DNA of 64,000 nt from UBA5336 sp964415675 (GTDB taxonomy: Bacteria > Pseudomonadota > Alphaproteobacteria > Caulobacterales > Hyphomonadaceae): NCBI GenBank assembly GCA_964415675.1, contig CAYQBG010000007.1:121117-185116 (forward strand), read 5' to 3'. Both the position numbers and the translations under genes were made by a program. A model generated the notes under the pieces. That model saw nothing but the letters and a program-made list of their open reading frames with translations, did no database searches and was not told the DNA's origin. Of the stretch, positions 49,920 to 58,415 are shown in pieces; positions within the stretch are counted from its first letter, which is position 1, and each line of letters starts with the position of its first letter.

Positions 49920-51374
49920 TCACCCGGTGCGCTTCCCGAGACCGGGAATCCGGCCCTTTATCCAGGACAGCGCGTCATTGACGCCTGCGCCGTGCACTGC
50001 GCCGGCCCGGTAGACGCGTGCGGCAAGCCACAGGATCAGGAAGGTCGAAAGGGCCATCAGGGACAACAGCGCCAGCACTTCCCACAAGGCCGGCTGGGTC
50101 GGCATTCGCAGGATAAGAAGGAAGGGCGTGAATAGCGGTATCCAGCTCATCACCCCGATAATCGCGGATTCGGGATTTTCGATCGCGATCACCAGCATGA
50201 ACAGCGGCACCATGAGCAAGACCAGCAGGGGGGTCATCAGCGTCTGAGCCTCCTGGATCGTGTCGCAGAGCGAGCCGAGCGCCAGGAACAGCGCGCCATA
50301 CATCAGATAGCCAAGCAGGAAACTCATAAGCGCGGGGACGAGAATGGCCGGGTTCAGCGCGGCCCCGGCAAATGTCTGTATCAAACCGGCAGCGCCTGAG
50401 GGCAGAGCCGTGCCGACCAGGACGGTGACTGCTGTCCCGCCGATCCCCCAGACCGCCATCAGCGTCATTGACACGGCGAGCACCGCCAGGAGCTTGCCGG
50501 CGAGAAGATGGGGAAGTTTGACTGAGGTCAGAAGACTATCGAAAATCTTGTTCGAGCGTTCCTCGATCGTGCCCATCAGAAGGTAGTTGACGACCGAGAA
50601 GACAAGTGTCCAGAGTGCGAACGCAATCGCGATCGAAACCACATAGGGGGCCCGGTCGGCAAGCGTGACCTCGCCCGACGCATCGGCCGTTGCACGGACG
50701 CGCTTTTCTTCCACCGGCAGGGTCGCCATTTCGATGTCTCGCAGGATGCCGGGATCAACGCCCGAATCGGTGAAGACGGTGTTGCGCGCGAGCGTTGCAG
50801 CTGCATCGCGAGCCAGCGATTTGAGCCCGCCTTCGGTGACATTCTCGCTCCAGTATTCGACGCCGCGATCCGTGACAATCAGGGCGGCAAAGAGGGGCTG
50901 CGGTCCGTCAGCAGTCCCGACCAGATGATTGCCAAGAAGCCAGGGGCGCAAGGCATCGACCGTCCGGGCCGGCGGATCCACATATCTGTATTCGGCCTGG
51001 GGCCGGGTCAGCGACGCACCGCGACCTGTTTCGGCGATCGCGTCTTCAAGCGTCGCCCCGCGCTCCAGCGCCATGTTGAATGTGTCGAGCGCGTCGGTGG
51101 AATCACCGCCTGAGACCCTATCGAGCATCTCGATTTGCAGCCGCACGCGGTCGGCCTGCGATTCGGCGAGTTCCAGCATCAGCGCGTCGCGAAAATCGCC
51201 TTCAGTGTCGATCACCGTGAAATGGCGAACCGGCTCGGATGAGGCTGCCAGGGCGGGCGCGATCATGCCGGCGCCGAGAAGCACGGGCGTCAGCAACAGG
51301 CCGAGCCAGAAGCCCCATGCGGTGACATAGCCGAGATAGTCCCGGCGGGCGACGAGATAGACCGAACGGATCAT
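49920..51374 (-). CDS. ABC-2-type transporter permease (NatB-like)
   Basis: A 484-residue membrane protein with one N-terminal helix (about 20-40), a large periplasmic domain (45-235) and five to six C-terminal helices, the ABC-2/NatB arrangement; MGTIEERSNKIFDSLLTSV is the coupling-helix motif. It overlaps the ATP-binding gene by four bases (ATGA), so the two form one exporter. NatAB-like systems export Na+ or other small solutes; here the substrate is unknown. Confidence 0.9.
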   Translation of the reverse strand: MIRSVYLVARRDYLGYVTAWGFWLGLLLTPVLLGAGMIAPALAASSEPVRHFTVIDTEGDFRDALMLELAESQADRVRLQIEMLDRVSGGDSTDALDTFNMALERGATLEDAIAETGRGASLTRPQAEYRYVDPPARTVDALRPWLLGNHLVGTADGPQPLFAALIVTDRGVEYWSENVTEGGLKSLARDAAATLARNTVFTDSGVDPGILRDIEMATLPVEEKRVRATADASGEVTLADRAPYVVSIAIAFALWTLVFSVVNYLLMGTIEERSNKIFDSLLTSVKLPHLLAGKLLAVLAVSMTLMAVWGIGGTAVTVLVGTALPSGAAGLIQTFAGAALNPAILVPALMSFLLGYLMYGALFLALGSLCDTIQEAQTLMTPLLVLLMVPLFMLVIAIENPESAIIGVMSWIPLFTPFLLILRMPTQPALWEVLALLSLMALSTFLILWLAARVYRAGAVHGAGVNDALSWIKGRIPGLGKRTG

Positions 51375-52327
51375 TCGCGACTCTCCACTACGGTAAGGTC
51401 CCGCGCCTCCGCCTCGCCGACGAGTGAGACGAACACATCGCGAAGCCGGGCGGTTTGGGGGGTAAAGCCGGCAATCGGTGCGCCAGTTTCGATCGCCGCG
51501 CGCAGGGCGTCCTGCGCGTCACGGCCAGGCGGGAGCTGCACCTGCCACCAGGTGCGCCCGTCTTCGGGCGGCTCGGATTCGGCGGAAAACCCTGCAGGCG
51601 CAAGGGCTGCGCTGAGGTCGAAACCGTCAGTGACCGCGATGCGGGCGCGCTGGCCCAGCGCTCCGAAGGCGGCGTCAAGACTGCCATCGAAGACCTTGCG
51701 ACCGCGCGCCATCATGACGATGCTCTCGCATAGTCGCTCAGCATGCTCCATGACATGGGTGGAAAACAGAATGGTGGCGCCGCGCGCATGCTCTGCGCGG
51801 ATAAGGTCCTCAAGATCCTGCTGATTGACCGGGTCCAGGCCGGAAAAGGGCTCATCCAGGATCAGGAGGTCAGGGCTGTGGGCGAGTGTGGACAGGATCT
51901 GGACCTTCTGCGCCATGCCCTTTGACAGTTTGGAGATTCGTGAGCGCGAGAACGGGCCGAGCCCTGCCAGGTCCAGCAATTCGTCTGCCCGCCGGCGCGC
52001 ATCGCCCGCTTCCATTCCGCGCAACCGGGCGAAATAGGTGATTGTCGCATGCGGACTCATCTTCTTGTAGAGCCCCCGCTCCTCGGGGAGGAAGCCGACA
52101 TGCCTCAGGGTTTCCAGTCTCGGTGGCTGTCCGAAAAGGGTTACGCGCCCCTGATCGGGGGTGAGAATACCCAGCGCCATGCGCAGGCTTGTCGATTTCC
52201 CGGCACCGTTTGGCCCGAGAAAGCCGACAATGGCGCCGCGTGGCACCTCAAAGCTCAGCTGGTCAACGGCTACGAAATGTCCAAATCGCTTTGTTGCGCG
52301 CTCCAGTTGAATTGTGACATCGTGCAT
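51371..52327 (-). CDS. ABC transporter ATP-binding protein (NatA-like)
   Basis: A 318-residue ATPase: Walker A LGPNGAGKSTS, signature LSKGMAQKV, Walker B LLILDEPFSGLDP and the switch His in STHVMEHAE. A C-terminal domain of about 90 residues is typical of NatA/CcmA-like exporters. It couples with the permease downstream. No other transporter component is nearby. Confidence 0.92.
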   Translation of the reverse strand: MHDVTIQLERATKRFGHFVAVDQLSFEVPRGAIVGFLGPNGAGKSTSLRMALGILTPDQGRVTLFGQPPRLETLRHVGFLPEERGLYKKMSPHATITYFARLRGMEAGDARRRADELLDLAGLGPFSRSRISKLSKGMAQKVQILSTLAHSPDLLILDEPFSGLDPVNQQDLEDLIRAEHARGATILFSTHVMEHAERLCESIVMMARGRKVFDGSLDAAFGALGQRARIAVTDGFDLSAALAPAGFSAESEPPEDGRTWWQVQLPPGRDAQDALRAAIETGAPIAGFTPQTARLRDVFVSLVGEAEARDLTVVESRE

Positions 52328-52424
52328 GTGGAGAGCCTTAGTCGGTTACCAAAGGTCCGGCAAAGGGGAAATACTGGAGGAGGGGGGCTTGCCAAGTCCC
52401 TAAGCAGCGCGCAGCATCTTCGTC

Positions 52425-52649
52425 GTGAACAAGGATCTTGGCCCGATAGAGAAACGGCTGGCGACGCGAACGCGTTCGCAGGACCAGGCCGCAAGGGACC
52501 TCCAGCGCATAGAGGACGCGCTCGGCAGGCTGGAGACCGGTCGTTTCGGATTTTGCGAGGAGTGTGGCGGACGAATAGCGCTGGGGCGCCTGACCGAAGA
52601 CCCTGCGGCCAGTTGCTGTCATGCCTGCGACGAAACTGGCACAGAATGA
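52425..52649 (+). CDS. Small DksA/TraR-type zinc-finger protein
   Basis: A 74-residue protein with a helical N-terminus (KRLATRTRSQDQAARDLQRI) and a four-Cys finger: C44, C47, C65 and C68 in FCEECGGR ... SCCHACDE. This resembles a shortened DksA C-terminal domain, which in the full protein enters the RNA polymerase secondary channel; this protein lacks most of the long coiled coil. The start is GTG 52425 with no clear ribosome site. It is convergent with the oxidase subunit, two bases apart. Confidence 0.75.
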   Translation: MNKDLGPIEKRLATRTRSQDQAARDLQRIEDALGRLETGRFGFCEECGGRIALGRLTEDPAASCCHACDETGTE

Positions 52650-52651
52650 GT

Positions 52652-52960
52652 TCAGCCCGGGATCAGCGCCTGGGAAATCATGATGATGATCTGGATGAAG
52701 ATCGCCAGTGCCGACAGTCCGATGACGGTTGCGATCCACGCTCCCCCCATGCCGAGCAGCAGCCCGCCGACGAGACCTGTGCCGGCACACAGGACCAGTG
52801 CGATCAGCCAGTGCATTCCCGTCGCCAGGGTGAGTGTCATATAAGCCACAGCCAGAATGGTGATGAAGCCACCCCAGAGCGAGAATTTGATGAACCCGTC
52901 CCAGGTGCGCTCCTGAGTGGTAATGTCCATATCGCCTCGCGTATAGTCAGCCGCTGCCAT
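52652..52960 (-). CDS. aa3-type cytochrome c oxidase subunit IV (pfam07835)
   Basis: A 102-residue membrane protein beginning MAAADYTRGDMDITTQERTW, the pfam07835 signature, followed by a helix (FSLWGGFITILAVAYMTL) and then two more hydrophobic stretches not found in the usual 50-70-residue subunits. It should associate with the aa3 oxidase, whose core genes are not in this window. AGGCGA precedes ATG 52960. Confidence 0.82.
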   Translation of the reverse strand: MAAADYTRGDMDITTQERTWDGFIKFSLWGGFITILAVAYMTLTLATGMHWLIALVLCAGTGLVGGLLLGMGGAWIATVIGLSALAIFIQIIIMISQALIPG

Positions 52961-53051
52961 GTGTCGCCTCACACCTTGTTCGCTTTTTTCCCAGCCTGTT
53001 TGTGTACGACGCGACCGCTTGCGGTCAAGCGGCCAGAAGCGCGCACTTCGC

Positions 53052-53489
53052 CTAATTGACGTCGCTATCAGGTTTTGGCGGCTTGGGTGACAGCGGTTCA
53101 GGCAGGGGCAGGGCAGGAATTCCATCCTCGGCAAGGCCGCGCGCATCGTCCAGACTGGCCTGGCCCCAGATCGGGCGCGCATCGCTCGTGCCATCGTGTA
53201 TGGCGCGGGCTTCAGTGGCGAAACCCGTACCGACATAATCGTAGTTTTCCGCGATATGGCGGCGTGCCTTGGCCGCCCATTTCGCCAGTTCCTGCGCGTT
53301 GTTGCTTGCGTCACGGCTCTGCGAGCCGGCCACAGCCGGCGCCATGATCTGCTTGCCTGTCCGGGCGCTCTCACACAGCGGGCAGGTAACAAGCCCTGCG
53401 TCTGCCTGCTGGTCATAGGCGGTTGAGGAGGCGAACCAGGCCTCATATTCGGCGCAGCAATCATGACAGCGAAGCGCATAGCGGATCAT
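53052..53489 (-). CDS. DUF1178-family zinc-ribbon-like protein
   Basis: A 145-residue protein with an N-terminal RCHDCCAEYEAWF and TCPLCESART, four cysteines resembling a zinc ribbon, followed by the family's NYDYVGTGFATEARAIH and PIWGQASLDDARGLAEDGI segments. Function unknown. It follows grxC and comF on the minus strand, the common alphaproteobacterial order, but the carbon-nitrogen hydrolase often found between them is missing. Confidence 0.88.
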   Translation of the reverse strand: MIRYALRCHDCCAEYEAWFASSTAYDQQADAGLVTCPLCESARTGKQIMAPAVAGSQSRDASNNAQELAKWAAKARRHIAENYDYVGTGFATEARAIHDGTSDARPIWGQASLDDARGLAEDGIPALPLPEPLSPKPPKPDSDVN

Positions 53490-53508
53490 GGCGGATTTCT
53501 CTGTCCTG

Positions 53509-53769
53509 TCAGTTCGCAGACAGCAGCCGGTCCAGTTCCCCGCGCCGCTCCATTGCCATCATCTCATCGCAGCCACCAATATGCGTCTCGCCGATGAATA
53601 TTTGCGGAAAGGTGCGGGCGCCTCCGGCGCGCTCAACCATTTCGCGCTTGCGCCCGGGATCCATACCGGCATCGATTTCATCGAAATCCAGACCCTTGTC
53701 CCGCAACAAGCGAACGGCCTGCGTACAATAAGGGCACATCATTCGGGTGTAAATGGTCACTTTGGCCAT
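53509..53769 (-). CDS. grxC: Glutaredoxin 3
   Basis: An 86-residue glutathione-dependent dithiol oxidoreductase: YTRMMCPYCTQAVRLL with active-site CPYC, the cis-Pro in TFPQIFIG and the GGCDE loop that binds glutathione. Length is typical of GrxC. GGAG lies nine bases upstream. It lies between comF and DUF1178 on one strand. Confidence 0.96.
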   Translation of the reverse strand: MAKVTIYTRMMCPYCTQAVRLLRDKGLDFDEIDAGMDPGRKREMVERAGGARTFPQIFIGETHIGGCDEMMAMERRGELDRLLSAN

Positions 53770-53800
53770 GGCTCAATGCTCCGAAATTCTAATCAGATAG

Positions 53801-54571
53801 TTATATGGTCACGTCTCGCGCCCGGACAACGCGCGCCAGCACAAGCACATCGACGGATGCTGCCCCGGCTTTCAGGAGTGCGCGTGCACATCCCCCAAGC
53901 GTCGCGCCGGTCGTGAGCACATCATCGACCAGCAGTATCTGTTTTTCAGTGACCAGCTCATGCTTGCGAGCGGGAACCGCGAACGCGCCGGCGACATTGC
54001 GGCGCCGTTCGCGCGGATTGAGACCGCCCTGGGTCCGGGTGGCGCGCATGCGCCGGATCACTGCCGGGTGCATCGCTGTGCCGGTCTGCCGGGCGACGGC
54101 AGCGGCCAGCCAGCCTGCCTGATTGTAGCCGCGCGCGACAAGGCGGCGATAATGCAGCGGCACCGGCACAATCAGGTCCGTGTCGGCCACGAGGTCGCGC
54201 CCTGCATGAACCATCCAGTTGCCCATTACCTTCAGGCCGTCGCGCCGGCCGGCATGTTTCAGTTCAAGTATCGGACGCCGGGACGTCTCATCATAGGCGA
54301 GGGCGGCGCGCGCCCTGTTCCAGCGCGGCGGTCGGGCCAGGCAGGCCGCGCAGAGCGTGTCCTCACCCAGGTCTAGATCTTGAGGCAGTCCGCACCGATT
54401 GCAGACTGTGGCGCCGAGAAAGGAAAGACCTGCCCACTCGTCGGGGCTGAGGGCGCCGGTTGTGCCATGGCGGTTGCCGGAAATGATGGAGCGTGACGGC
54501 CAGACGAATTCTGTGCCGGCGCGAAGAAAATCTTTGGTGCGACGCCAGGCGGGCGCCATATTCGTGCGCAT
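53801..54571 (-). CDS. ComF-family phosphoribosyltransferase-like protein
   Basis: A 256-residue protein of the ComF/GntX family: an N-terminal zinc-ribbon-like part with CNRCGLPQ and LCAACLARP, and a C-terminal PRTase fold with LVDDVLTTGATL (PRPP-binding motif). In Bacillus it takes part in DNA uptake; in alphaproteobacteria its role is unclear. The ATG at 54571 overlaps, in CATG, the ATG of the divergent methyltransferase; a second ATG at 54559 is in frame. Confidence 0.85.
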   Translation of the reverse strand: MRTNMAPAWRRTKDFLRAGTEFVWPSRSIISGNRHGTTGALSPDEWAGLSFLGATVCNRCGLPQDLDLGEDTLCAACLARPPRWNRARAALAYDETSRRPILELKHAGRRDGLKVMGNWMVHAGRDLVADTDLIVPVPLHYRRLVARGYNQAGWLAAAVARQTGTAMHPAVIRRMRATRTQGGLNPRERRRNVAGAFAVPARKHELVTEKQILLVDDVLTTGATLGGCARALLKAGAASVDVLVLARVVRARDVTI

Positions 54572-55466
54572 GGACCCAACCTCCGTTCCACGCATTTTTG
54601 ACCCCTCCCGGCATCGACGACGTCTTGAGCGGGCCGCGCCGGGGTTTGGGGAGTATGACTTCCTGAAGGCGCGCCTGTCGAGCGATCTCGCCGAACGCCT
54701 TGAGGACACATCTCGTCGGTTCGGCTTGGCGCTTGACCTTGGTTGCCATGACGGTGCCCTCGGGCTGCGATTGTTGGCAGGCGGGCGAGTGGACCGCGTC
54801 ATCGCGACTGACCCGGCGCCGGCCATGGCGCGTCGGGCGCTTGGCGAAGGGCTTGCCGCATGTGCAATGCCCCTGGAAAGCCTGAGTTTTGGACCCGACC
54901 ACTTCGACCTCGTAGCCAGCGCCTTCGCATTGCATTGGGTCAATGATCTGCCGGGACTTCTTATCCAGATCCGGACTGTGCTGAAGCCGGACGGGCTTTT
55001 TCTTGGGGCGCTGGCCGGGGCGGGCACGCTTCAGGAATTGCGAAACAGCCTGCTTCTTGCGGAATCCGAGATCATTGGCGGTGCGGCGCCGCGAGTCTCG
55101 CCGCTTCCGGGGCTTCAGGACCTGGCGGGGCTGATGCAGCGTGCGGGCTTTGCCATGCCTGTTGCTGATATCGAGACCATTACGGTTCGATATCCCAGCA
55201 TCTTCCGGCTTTTCGACGATCTGCGGGGCATGGGGGAGACGGCAGCCTTTGCCGGGCCGGAGCAGCGTGCCCTGTCACGGCGTATCCTGATGCGTGCGGG
55301 CCAGATCTATGCTGAAAACCATTCTGACCCGGATGGGCGCTTGCCTGCGACATTCAAGGTTGTGTGGTTGTCGGGATGGGCGCCCGCCGAAGGGCAGCCA
55401 AAACCGCTACGGCCCGGAAGCGCAAAGATAAGCCTGACAAAAGTCTTCGGCTCGCCACAGGAATAA
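54570..55466 (+). CDS. SAM-dependent methyltransferase, NDUFAF5/BioC-like
   Basis: A 298-residue class I methyltransferase: LALDLGCHDGALGLRLL (motif I, SAM binding), VIATDPAPAMA (motif II), FDLVASAFALHWVNDLPG and LKPDGLFLGALAG. The alphaproteobacterial versions resemble NDUFAF5, a complex I assembly hydroxylase in mitochondria, so exact function is unsure. The long C-terminal domain (RVSPLPGLQDLAG, GWAPAEGQPKPLRPGSAK) is family-typical. Starts inside comF, sharing CATG. Confidence 0.88.
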   Translation: MDPTSVPRIFDPSRHRRRLERAAPGFGEYDFLKARLSSDLAERLEDTSRRFGLALDLGCHDGALGLRLLAGGRVDRVIATDPAPAMARRALGEGLAACAMPLESLSFGPDHFDLVASAFALHWVNDLPGLLIQIRTVLKPDGLFLGALAGAGTLQELRNSLLLAESEIIGGAAPRVSPLPGLQDLAGLMQRAGFAMPVADIETITVRYPSIFRLFDDLRGMGETAAFAGPEQRALSRRILMRAGQIYAENHSDPDGRLPATFKVVWLSGWAPAEGQPKPLRPGSAKISLTKVFGSPQE

Positions 55467-55480
55467 ATGTGAGCACGGCG

Positions 55481-55669
55481 TTATTGCACGCTGTCCGGGA
55501 AGCTCTCTTCCGCTGATTCGAAATGGTTCTGAACAGGAGATCCGACCTGCGCAATGGAGCCGACAATAGCAAGCGCGATCAGGCCCATGATGAGGCCGTA
55601 TTCGACAGCGGTTGCGCCCTTCTGGTCGCGTTCGAGCTGTCGCGCCACATGTCTTAGGAAATCTCTCAT
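55481..55669 (-). CDS. Flp-type IVb pilin
   Basis: A 62-residue prepilin: a short basic leader, then the cleavage and helix motif GATAVEYGLIMGLIALAIVG, with the Glu five residues after the cleavage site, and a short polar tail. Normally part of a tad locus; here it is alone, last in an operon after mutT (ATGA overlap). Confidence 0.88.
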   Translation of the reverse strand: MRDFLRHVARQLERDQKGATAVEYGLIMGLIALAIVGSIAQVGSPVQNHFESAEESFPDSVQ

Positions 55670-56076
55670 CCCTGCCCGTCCCTGCTGCCTGCCAGTACCC
55701 TGAACAAGGGTAGATCCGCTGCCGGTGCAGAATGTTCGAGCAGTGCGCGAGGCTCAACCCATTGAATGGCCTGGCCCTCGCGCGGCGCAAGTGTCCCGTT
55801 CCAAATCCGACACTCAAATAAAGGCATCAGCAAATGAAAATCGGGATAACGATAACTGGCAAAATGGACCGGTTTTAGGTTTTCCTCGAGGACGACCATC
55901 CCGAGTTCTTCATACAGTTCCCGGATGAGCGCCTCTTCGGGCGTTTCACCGGGATCGACCTTGCCGCCCGGAAATTCCCACAGCCCGGCCATCGGCTTGC
56001 CTTCCGGTCGCTGTGCCAGCAGGATATGCCCGTCCGCATTGTAGATGGCTGCCGCCGACACCAGGACCAGCTTCAT
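55666..56076 (-). CDS. mutT: MutT-type (deoxy)nucleoside triphosphate pyrophosphohydrolase
   Basis: A 136-residue Nudix enzyme that removes 8-oxo-dGTP from the pool. The Nudix box is intact: GGKVDPGETPEEALIRELYE followed by ELGM, with the catalytic Glu residues. The ends overlap argJ and flp (ATGA both sides), so translation is coupled with both. Confidence 0.94.
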   Translation of the reverse strand: MKLVLVSAAAIYNADGHILLAQRPEGKPMAGLWEFPGGKVDPGETPEEALIRELYEELGMVVLEENLKPVHFASYRYPDFHLLMPLFECRIWNGTLAPREGQAIQWVEPRALLEHSAPAADLPLFRVLAGSRDGQG

Positions 56077-57323
56077 GTCCGGTAAGCTCCGTTTATGTCA
56101 ACATAGGCATGGGTCAGGTCGCAGGTGTAAACCACATTCTCGCCCGACGCGACGCCGACATCGACATGGATATCGATGCTCTCGCCGGCACACACGGCGC
56201 TGGCAACCGCCTCATCATAAGCTTCGGCCCGTGCGCCGCCTTTGGCCACCTGATGGTCGCCGATCCAGATGGCCAGCCGGTCGGGCCGCACACGCTGCAG
56301 GGACTTCCCGACAGCCATCACCACGCGCCCCCAATTGGCATCGCCGGCGGCCAGCGCCGTCTTGACCAGGGGCGAATTGGCAATTGCGGCGGCTATGATG
56401 CGCGCGGCATTGTCAGTCTCAGCGCCGGTGACGCGCACTGTTATGAATTTCTGCGCGCCTTCGCCATCGCGCACAATCTGATGGGCCAGGTCCAGCGCGG
56501 TCCCCAGCAATTCCGCCTCGAATTGCGCCAGGCGCGGATCGCTCTGCTGAGTGATCATCGGAGCGCCTGACTGTCCGGTTGCGAACACCATGAACGTGTC
56601 GGAAGTCGAGGTGTCGCCATCCACTGTGATGGCATTGAAACTTGCCTGCGTGACCCGGCTGACAACCTGTTGCAGAAGTTGCGGGCCAATTGCCGCATCG
56701 GTAAAGATATAGGCCAGCAGCGTGGCCATGTTGGGCGCTATCATACCCGACCCTTTGGCAATTCCGGCAAGCGCAATCTCGGTGTCGCCTATTCTCGCAG
56801 TGCGCCCGGCGCCTTTGGGGAATGTATCAGTGGTCATGAAGGCGCGCGCACAGGCCTCCCAGTCCGGACTGGAGAGTTTTCCGGCCAGTTGCGGAACCAT
56901 GCTGCCAATATAATCGGGATCGGGAAGTGGTTCGCCGATCACGCCGGTCGCCGCAAGATAGCAGGTGTCCTCCTCAATTCCGAGCGTCTGCGTCATTGCT
57001 GCACGGGTGGCGGCGTTTTTCAATGCGCCTTTCGGGCCGGTAAACGCATTCGAATTACCGGAATTGACCACCAGTGCCCGCGCCTCTCCGTTGCTGCCCT
57101 CAAGTGCATTGCGACACCAGCTGACATCGTCCGAGGCAGTGGTCGACCGGGTAAACACGCCGGCGCAGGATGTCCCGGGTGCAAATTCGAACAGGAAAAC
57201 ATCGTCACGCTGAGTGCCCGTTGCGGCATAGAATCCGCGCGAGGCGGTGGCCGCACGCACGCCCCTTACTTCGGGAAGCTCTGGAAAACGTTCTGGCGCG
57301 AGGGGCGAGCGGGCCAGTTTCAA
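56073..57323 (-). CDS. argJ: Bifunctional ornithine acetyltransferase/N-acetylglutamate synthase ArgJ
   Basis: Transfers the acetyl group of N-acetylornithine to glutamate in the cyclic arginine pathway. The 416-residue precursor shows VVNSGNSNAFTG, the KGSGMIAPNMATLL region with the autocleavage Thr (ATLL), and AATGVIGEPL. The protein is cut into alpha and beta chains at the Thr. It is coupled to the peptidylprolyl isomerase upstream and mutT downstream (four-base overlaps). Confidence 0.96.
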   Translation of the reverse strand: MKLARSPLAPERFPELPEVRGVRAATASRGFYAATGTQRDDVFLFEFAPGTSCAGVFTRSTTASDDVSWCRNALEGSNGEARALVVNSGNSNAFTGPKGALKNAATRAAMTQTLGIEEDTCYLAATGVIGEPLPDPDYIGSMVPQLAGKLSSPDWEACARAFMTTDTFPKGAGRTARIGDTEIALAGIAKGSGMIAPNMATLLAYIFTDAAIGPQLLQQVVSRVTQASFNAITVDGDTSTSDTFMVFATGQSGAPMITQQSDPRLAQFEAELLGTALDLAHQIVRDGEGAQKFITVRVTGAETDNAARIIAAAIANSPLVKTALAAGDANWGRVVMAVGKSLQRVRPDRLAIWIGDHQVAKGGARAEAYDEAVASAVCAGESIDIHVDVGVASGENVVYTCDLTHAYVDINGAYRT

Positions 57324-58228
57324 AGCGTATCCCCATCGGCCGTTTCGCTCGTTTGACCGGTTTCGCCGGGCTGGACGCGCGGAACGCCGCTGCCAGGCGA
57401 AACAACAGCGTCCGCCCGCAAACTCTTGAGGACCTTGCCGATCTGTTCCCAGGTCAGGAATTCGACGATGTCGGGGCGCATTTCTTCAAGCGTTGCAGGT
57501 GGCGGTGTGCGCCGGTCCTCGACCTTTATCACGTGCCAGCCCTCATCGCTTTCGAACGGCTCAGAAACGTCTCCGGTCGCCGTATCGCCAATCATGCTGG
57601 TAAAGGGCTCGCCCATACGCGAAGGCTCGACATAGCCGAGTTCGCCTCCTTCGATCCGTGTTTGCATGTCGCGCGACACATCGAACGCCACGGTCGTAAA
57701 ATCCTCTCCATCAAGCACCCTCTGGCGTGCGGCTTCAGCGTCTTCCTTCGTGTCAGTGAGAATGTGGCGAATGCGCACCTGGTCGTCGATCTGCTGAAGG
57801 TCGACCTGTTCGGCATACATCTGGCGAATACGTTCATCGGTGACTTCCGCGGCCACAAGGTTTTCGACCAGCAGATTGCCGAGCACTCTTTCCCTGGCGA
57901 CTTCCAGGCGCCGGCTGGCGGTTGGGTCGAGATGCAGGCCGCGCGCTTCGGCCTCCTGGGCCATGAGCCGCTGGTCAATGAGCTGGTCGAGCACTGTCTG
58001 ATATTCCGGGTGGCCGATGCCAAACGGTTCGCCGGGGCCGACAAGGCCGCGCGTGACCGCTTCAAGCTCGACATCTGAAAAGTAGATCGGAGCGCCATTC
58101 ACGACGGCGGCAGTGGCGGCGTCCACCCGGATATCCTCGACGCGTTCGGCCGGTTCGCGACTGCAGCCACTGGCCAGCAGGACGCTGCCGGCAGCGGCGA
58201 TAACCGTGATACGCACAAGATCAAGCAT
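57320..58228 (-). CDS. PpiC/SurA-type peptidylprolyl isomerase, lipoprotein
   Basis: A 302-residue exported chaperone: lipoprotein signal with SGC at about residue 18, a SurA-N-like helical region (VVNGAPIYFSDVELEAV), and one parvulin domain (about 150-255) with QVRIRHILTDTKED, GGELGYVEPSRM and EPFESDEGWHVIKVEDRR. It should help fold outer-membrane proteins. AGGAG lies before ATG 58228. Next to divergent secA, fitting export roles. Confidence 0.9.
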   Translation of the reverse strand: MLDLVRITVIAAAGSVLLASGCSREPAERVEDIRVDAATAAVVNGAPIYFSDVELEAVTRGLVGPGEPFGIGHPEYQTVLDQLIDQRLMAQEAEARGLHLDPTASRRLEVARERVLGNLLVENLVAAEVTDERIRQMYAEQVDLQQIDDQVRIRHILTDTKEDAEAARQRVLDGEDFTTVAFDVSRDMQTRIEGGELGYVEPSRMGEPFTSMIGDTATGDVSEPFESDEGWHVIKVEDRRTPPPATLEEMRPDIVEFLTWEQIGKVLKSLRADAVVSPGSGVPRVQPGETGQTSETADGDTL

Positions 58229-58415
58229 ACAGACTCCTGCTCTGGGTGGCAGCCCGTTGGATTGACACCTTTCAGACCGGTTCTTAAGTCTCCTAGGCGC
58301 GCCGGTCGAGAGGGTCATTCCGGCACGTCCGGCCAGGTGGCTCCGGGCCGTTCGGGTCGCGGGCGCCGGTTATTACGAAAACTAACTCGCCCTCAGGCGT
58401 ACTGGTGTATCCGAC

